The notes below the pieces were generated by a model. That model saw nothing but the letters and a program-made list of their open reading frames with translations, was not told the DNA's origin and made no database searches. A stretch of DNA of 64,000 nucleotides, taken from assembly GCF_026248825.1 (NCBI RefSeq), contig NZ_CP110973.1, positions 62,001 through 126,000 on the forward strand, read 5' to 3'. Position numbers and translations under genes: made by a program. The number at the start of each line of letters is the position of its first letter. Within the stretch, counting starts at the first letter, position 1. Positions 59,959 to 64,000 of the stretch are shown piece by piece. This DNA is from Larkinella insperata. Its GTDB lineage: Bacteria > Bacteroidota > Bacteroidia > Cytophagales > Spirosomataceae.

Positions 59959-60771
59959 TCAGGCAAATAATTTTAAAAACGTAATAATAAACGGGGCCGC
60001 CAGCAGCAGACCGTCAAATCGGTCGAGAAAACCGCCATGACCCGGAATAGACGATCCCGAATCCTTGATGGCAATGCTCCGCTTAAAGAGCGATTCGACC
60101 AGATCACCGTAGGTACCGGTCACCACAATGATGGCCCCCACGCAGTACCACTCCCAGGGCCGCAAATCGTCGACAAAAATAGTTAGAAAAAAAGCGATGA
60201 CGGCAGCCGCTAGTGCGCCCCCAACGGCCCCTTCCCACGATTTTTTGGGCGACACCCGTTCGAATAACTTCCGACGGCCAAATTTAGTGCCGGCAAAATA
60301 AGCCCCGATGTCGCTGGCCCACAGCAGCACCAGGCACCCCAGCATCAAACCCGGATGGTAGGTGCCCCCGCGCAGCGCCAGCACGTTCAGCAGGGCAAAC
60401 GGCACGGCCACGTAAATAAGCCCTAAGAAGGTAAACCCGATATTCGTAAAAGGTTTTAAATCCCGCTTTTTATATAACTTGATTAAAAAAATCATGGAAG
60501 CCGCCGGGCAGATCAGAAAGTAGCTATCATAACCAACAATCTGTTTCTCAATCAAATAAGTAAGCAAACAAATAAGGCATCCAACAGCCGTTCCGTAATA
60601 CGTCAGGGGTTGATTGCCATCCAAACCCAGAAGTTTATAAAATTCCAGCTGTGTCAGCGCACTGATGATGCAGAACAGCAGAGCAAAGGTCCAGTCACTG
60701 TACCAAATTCCAAATAAGATGATGATGACACCGATGGCCGCGGTAATAACGCGCTGCTGAAGGTTCGACAT
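59959..60771 (-). CDS. cdsA: Phosphatidate cytidylyltransferase CdsA
   Basis: This 270-aa integral membrane enzyme makes CDP-diacylglycerol from phosphatidate and CTP, the entry point to all phospholipids. It has about seven to eight TM helices and the C-terminal signature SLFKRSIAIKDSGSSIPGHGGFLDRFDGLL, with the Asp residues for metal and CTP, at about 225-255. The start MSNLQQRVITAAIGV is preferred; ATG 60792 would add seven basic residues. It follows the conserved rsfS-ftsH-cdsA neighbourhood, although here on the opposite strand. Confidence 0.95.
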   Translation of the reverse strand: MSNLQQRVITAAIGVIIILFGIWYSDWTFALLFCIISALTQLEFYKLLGLDGNQPLTYYGTAVGCLICLLTYLIEKQIVGYDSYFLICPAASMIFLIKLYKKRDLKPFTNIGFTFLGLIYVAVPFALLNVLALRGGTYHPGLMLGCLVLLWASDIGAYFAGTKFGRRKLFERVSPKKSWEGAVGGALAAAVIAFFLTIFVDDLRPWEWYCVGAIIVVTGTYGDLVESLFKRSIAIKDSGSSIPGHGGFLDRFDGLLLAAPFIITFLKLFA

Positions 60772-60961
60772 CCGACTCAAACGTGCTTTCATGTAGTAAG
60801 GTAACTACAAACCAGATTGGTTTATCTGGCGAAAATAACAAAATACCGACAGGTCATTCATACATCGGTTTCGCTTTCCGTCTATTTTTATCTTTATTTA
60901 CAGTTTATCTCACGATTTATAGAGTTGCCGTTTCGGGCAATCTACTCACCGATTCGTACCT

Positions 60962-61486
60962 ATGTTCTTTGTTCTGCTTAGCCTGTTTTTTCAATTGGCA
61001 GGAAACGGTCAGCAACCGGATTACGATCTTCGCTCCCTGCGCTGGGATATGACCAGCAAGGAAGTGCAGGCCGCTGAGCGCTCAACACCGTTTGTCAAAA
61101 CCGACACGACCCTCCAATACCGTCGGCGGTGGTTTCAGACCTTCCCGATTTCAATCAAGTTTGCGTTTGTGAAGGATCAGCTGGTGGGGGCCCAGTACTT
61201 TTTTACCGAACGGCACGTGCGCGCCCAGCAGCACTTTAACGACTACGAAGCCGCAGTGAAGATTCTGACAGATCGGTACGGGAACCCGTTGGGCGACTAT
61301 TGGAATTGGAACTCCCCACTGTACAAAGGGCGTCGGGAACGCTACGGAGATGCCGTGCTGCTGGGTCACCTGACCCGGTCCAATGTCTGGGAAACGGCCC
61401 GGTCCATCATCACGCTGGAAATGTCCGGCAAACCAACCGAAGGCATTTTTACGGTGATTTCGTACGCCAAAAAGATTGATAGCTAA
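60962..61486 (+). CDS. Secreted protein of unknown function
   Basis: I do not recognise this 174-aa protein. It begins MFFVLLSLFFQLAGNGQQPDYDLRSLRWDMTSKEV, a short signal peptide followed by a segment often seen in small secreted Bacteroidota proteins (LRWxMTxxEV). A beta-rich core follows, then a helical stretch (HFNDYEAAVKILTDRYGNPLGD). The layout resembles periplasmic helper proteins that carry an RWDMT-like N-motif. It is divergent from cdsA and convergent with the DUF2007 gene. Confidence 0.8.
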   Translation: MFFVLLSLFFQLAGNGQQPDYDLRSLRWDMTSKEVQAAERSTPFVKTDTTLQYRRRWFQTFPISIKFAFVKDQLVGAQYFFTERHVRAQQHFNDYEAAVKILTDRYGNPLGDYWNWNSPLYKGRRERYGDAVLLGHLTRSNVWETARSIITLEMSGKPTEGIFTVISYAKKIDS

Positions 61487-61495
61487 AGGAGAAGC

Positions 61496-61705
61496 CTAGT
61501 ATTCCAGATCCGCAGAAATTAAGTGAATTTTGGCGAGGGCGGCATCTTCGGCCTGCACATACACCTCGCAGTTTCCCAACAGGTAGTTACTATCTTTTTT
61601 ATTAACGACAACGGCGTTGATGGCGTGTTCGGCCAACAGGACTTTGGCCAGTTCGGCGCGGTGCATGGTCGGTGTCACCAGTACTTTTTCCCACTGATCA
61701 GACAT
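61496..61705 (-). CDS. DUF2007 (putative signal-transducing) small protein
   Basis: This 69-aa soluble protein has the DUF2007 pattern: VLVTPTMHRAELAKVLLAEHAINAVVVNKKDSNYLLGNCEVYVQAEDAALAKIHL, an alpha-beta fold resembling PII-like regulators. No signal peptide is present. It overlaps the upstream CPBP protease gene by 8 bp, implying translational coupling. The family role is unknown; membrane-protein regulation is a guess from the coupling. Confidence 0.9.
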   Translation of the reverse strand: MSDQWEKVLVTPTMHRAELAKVLLAEHAINAVVVNKKDSNYLLGNCEVYVQAEDAALAKIHLISADLEY

Positions 61706-62651
61706 ACGGCTGGGACGACGATTGATTTGATTTTCGAAAAAAAACTAAAAAACCTATCGTTAAAATTAGTGAAATTACCGCGCCGGTCCAAGGAACGCTA
61801 TCGGTATTCTCAATGTCAATCGAAATCATTTTACGGTGGTAGAGCCAGACCATAAAAACCGTAAAACCGTTGTTTACCGTGTGCGCCAGAATAGCCACCC
61901 AAAGATTGCCCGACCAGACGTAGAGGTAGCCAAACAGAGCGCCCAGCAGAACCCGCGGTACAAAGCCGTAAAACTGCACGTGAATGGCACTAAAAATGAT
62001 GGCCGCTACCCAAATGGCGACATGAACGTTGCCGGTCCACTGCGCCAGTTTTCGTTGCAAAAGCCCCCGAAACAGCACCTCTTCGCCAATGCCCGGAATG
62101 ATGGCAATCACCAGCAGAGCAATTACCAGCTCCAGCGGTGAGGAGAAATCCGTCAGGAAGGTCGTCAGTTCGGAAAGCTGGTCTTCCTTTTGTTTCATCC
62201 ATTCTTCCAGTCCGCGGAGCGCATCCGGCAGATCAAGGTTCTGATTCCATTCGATAATCAACCCGTTGAAAGGCATGAAGGTAATGGTTAGCAGAGCCAC
62301 CAGCCCCACGGCCCGAACGGCGCTGAGCGGCCGGGTGTTGAAGTCGGTCCACCCCCGGTGTTCAATCCAGCGCAGGTAGAGCAGGCTCGGCAGCAGAAAT
62401 GAGCAAAGGTGGCTGACGGCCTGAATCAGCATCAGCAACTGCCAACTGCCCGGAAAATCGGCGGGATTGTTTAAAATATCGGTTATTTCGCCCACCTCAT
62501 AACCGCTCGTGGAAGCCCAGCCCGCCAGGAACACGCCGGCCAGCAAACCGCCCAGCGACATGCCCAGCAAGATAAAGCCCAACAGGACCAATAGACTACG
62601 TAAAGGATGCAAAGGATTCGTTGACGGGGATGCAGAGCGGAAGTCTTCCAT
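61698..62651 (-). CDS. CPBP-family intramembrane metalloprotease
   Basis: This 317-aa polytopic protein has about eight TM helices. The CPBP (CAAX protease/bacteriocin-processing) motifs are present: EEVLFRGLLQRKL (motif 1), FSAIHVQFYGFVPRVLLGALFGYLYVWSGNLW (motif 2, with the His) and HTVNNGF (motif 3). Related proteins process bacteriocins, lipoproteins or prenylated peptides in the membrane; the target is unknown. Its 3' end overlaps the DUF2007 gene by 8 bp, so they form a two-gene operon. It is divergent from the dihydrouridine synthase gene. Confidence 0.93.
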   Translation of the reverse strand: MEDFRSASPSTNPLHPLRSLLVLLGFILLGMSLGGLLAGVFLAGWASTSGYEVGEITDILNNPADFPGSWQLLMLIQAVSHLCSFLLPSLLYLRWIEHRGWTDFNTRPLSAVRAVGLVALLTITFMPFNGLIIEWNQNLDLPDALRGLEEWMKQKEDQLSELTTFLTDFSSPLELVIALLVIAIIPGIGEEVLFRGLLQRKLAQWTGNVHVAIWVAAIIFSAIHVQFYGFVPRVLLGALFGYLYVWSGNLWVAILAHTVNNGFTVFMVWLYHRKMISIDIENTDSVPWTGAVISLILTIGFLVFFRKSNQSSSQPYV

Positions 62652-62784
62652 AATTGCTGTAAATTTACGGCCAAAACCGTGAGGTCCTTACAAGTACACA
62701 ATTTTTAATCCCAACACCTGTACGATTTTTGGGCCCCGGGGGTTTCAAACCGAACATCTTTAGAAACGGCGTTGTTAGCGATAT

Positions 62785-63774
62785 ATGGTTAAAATTGGAA
62801 CAATTGAACTGGGCGACTTCCCGCTGCTGCTGGCGCCAATGGAGGATGTCAGCGATCCGCCGTTCCGGGCGGTTTGCAAGGCGAACGGAGCCGATTTGAT
62901 GTATACGGAATTTATTTCGTCGGAGGGATTAATCCGGGACGCGGCCAAGAGCGTTCAGAAACTGGACATATTCGAATACGAACGCCCGATTGGTATTCAG
63001 CTTTTCGGTTCAGACATCGAAACCATGCGGGTCTGCGCCGAAATTGCCACGCGCGCGAATCCGGATCTGATCGATATCAACTACGGTTGCCCGGTCAAGA
63101 ATGTGGCTTGCCGGGGTGCCGGGGCGGCTTTGCTGCAAGATGTTCCGAAAATGGTGAAAATGACCGAAGCCGTCGTGAAAGCCACCCACCTGCCCGTCAC
63201 CGTAAAGACCCGCCTGGGCTGGGACGAAAACACAAAAAACATTCAGGAAGTGGCCGAGCGTTTGCAGGACATCGGTATTCAGGCGTTGACCGTTCACGGG
63301 CGTACGCGGGTGCAGATGTACAAAGGCGAAGCCGACTGGACACTCATTGGCCGGGTGAAGGAAAACCCGCGCATCAACATCCCGATTTTTGGCAACGGCG
63401 ATATTGAAAGCCCTGAAAAGGCGCTGGAGTACAAAAACCGGTTTGGCGTCGACGGCATCATGATTGGCCGTGCCAGCATTGGCTACCCCTGGGTTTTCAA
63501 CGAAATCAAGCACTACCTGCGGACGGGCGGGCATTTAGCCGCTCCTACCCTGGCCGACCGGGTGGCCGTCTGCAAACAACACCTGGAGTTTTCGATTCGC
63601 TGGAAAGGCGAGAAAACCGGCATCTTCGAAATGCGTCGTCATTATACCAATTACTTCAAGGGCCTCGACAATTTCAAACCGTTCCGGCTCCGGCTGGTGC
63701 AGGCTGATACGCTGGCGGAAATCAGCGGTATTCTGGACGAAATCACCGAAACGTACGAGGTAGCCCTGCTTTGA
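62785..63774 (+). CDS. dusB: tRNA-dihydrouridine synthase (DusB type)
   Basis: This 329-aa flavoenzyme reduces uridines in the tRNA D-loop. The TIM-barrel FMN domain begins LPLLLAPMEDVSDPPFRAVCKANGADLMYTEFI. The catalytic Cys is in NYGCPVKNVACRGAGAALL, and FMN contacts are in VKTRLGWDE, TVHGRTRVQMYKGEADW, FGNGDIESPE and MIGRASIGYPW. The C-terminal helical Dus domain includes HYTNYFKGL. It has the usual bacterial DusB length. It stands alone with its own terminator. Confidence 0.95.
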   Translation: MVKIGTIELGDFPLLLAPMEDVSDPPFRAVCKANGADLMYTEFISSEGLIRDAAKSVQKLDIFEYERPIGIQLFGSDIETMRVCAEIATRANPDLIDINYGCPVKNVACRGAGAALLQDVPKMVKMTEAVVKATHLPVTVKTRLGWDENTKNIQEVAERLQDIGIQALTVHGRTRVQMYKGEADWTLIGRVKENPRINIPIFGNGDIESPEKALEYKNRFGVDGIMIGRASIGYPWVFNEIKHYLRTGGHLAAPTLADRVAVCKQHLEFSIRWKGEKTGIFEMRRHYTNYFKGLDNFKPFRLRLVQADTLAEISGILDEITETYEVALL

Positions 63775-63880
63775 GGTACGAATTCCGAAGTACTGACGAT
63801 TTTACCGTTTTAATTGTAAAAGTACTGGTGCCTCGGGACATGGCCGATCCGGGTGCCCATTCCACCTAAACAGAAACCTG

Positions 63881-63910
63881 AAGCCCCTGCAAGCCGTCAG
63901 GGGCTTTTTT
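63881..63910 (+). terminator. Rho-independent terminator of the dihydrouridine synthase gene
   Basis: AAGCCCCTG-CAAGCCGT-CAGGGGCTT followed by TTTTA. The last 90 bases of the window hold nothing recognisable. Confidence 0.85.
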
Positions 63911-64000
63911 ATGCTGCAAAGCCGCTTCGTCAGCCTCTGGGCTCTTGAGTAAGGGGTTTAGCTTTCAGTGGCGGGTGGTTTGCTTGGCTTGGCCTACCCA

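Overview
The window looks like chromosome from a Cytophagales bacterium (phylum Bacteroidota), probably of the Spirosoma/Larkinella group. The reasons are the large multi-PAS histidine kinases, an Oar-type TonB-dependent receptor, MacB/FtsX permeases ending in the usual LNPVKSLR tail, PorT-like beta-barrels, single-domain LytTR regulators, TAnnTTTG -7 promoter boxes, the near absence of Shine-Dalgarno sites, and the birA-rsfS-ftsH-cdsA gene order. Genus is an inference. No tRNA, rRNA, CRISPR array, prophage or intact insertion sequence was seen.

Layout. 1-6594 (minus) is the 5' part of a giant secreted protein: sugar-dehydrogenase-like propeller, calcium-binding linker, LamG-like domain, three malectin domains and many Ig/cadherin-like repeats. 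It runs off the left edge. A 1-kb AT-rich intergenic stretch (6595-7616) with several perfect inverted repeats follows. 7617-16190 holds an orphan MacB/FtsX permease and two large PAS sensor kinases arranged tail to tail. 16441-21939 (plus) carries the Oar-like receptor, a secreted metallophosphoesterase and a small lysine-rich protein. 22038-36898 (minus) is the most unusual part: an FKBP lipoprotein, two caspase-like proteases, and five large (738-885 aa) beta-rich proteins without signal peptides that I cannot assign to a known family. Three of the five share a clear N-terminal core, and all five carry F/Y-x-YLP-type boxes. I treat this as one candidate system.

37257-47789 is mixed: a DUF4142 protein, ClpB, a lipoprotein, a TspO-like membrane protein paired with a short-chain dehydrogenase, a DUF937-OmpA fusion, PheS and two LytTR regulators. 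47939-63774 is mostly housekeeping: two PorT-like porins, RadA, a secreted TIM-barrel isomerase-like protein, PgeF, a GlsB/YeaQ-type protein, BirA, RsfS, FtsH, LpxH, CdsA, a DUF2007 protein, a CPBP protease and a DusB-type dihydrouridine synthase, with several unknown secreted proteins between them.

Rho-independent terminators are frequent and mark most transcription-unit ends. Where a gene had a short in-frame N-terminal extension ahead of an obvious signal peptide or family start, I used the downstream start and said so. No database search was possible, so family names rest on recognised motifs and architecture.
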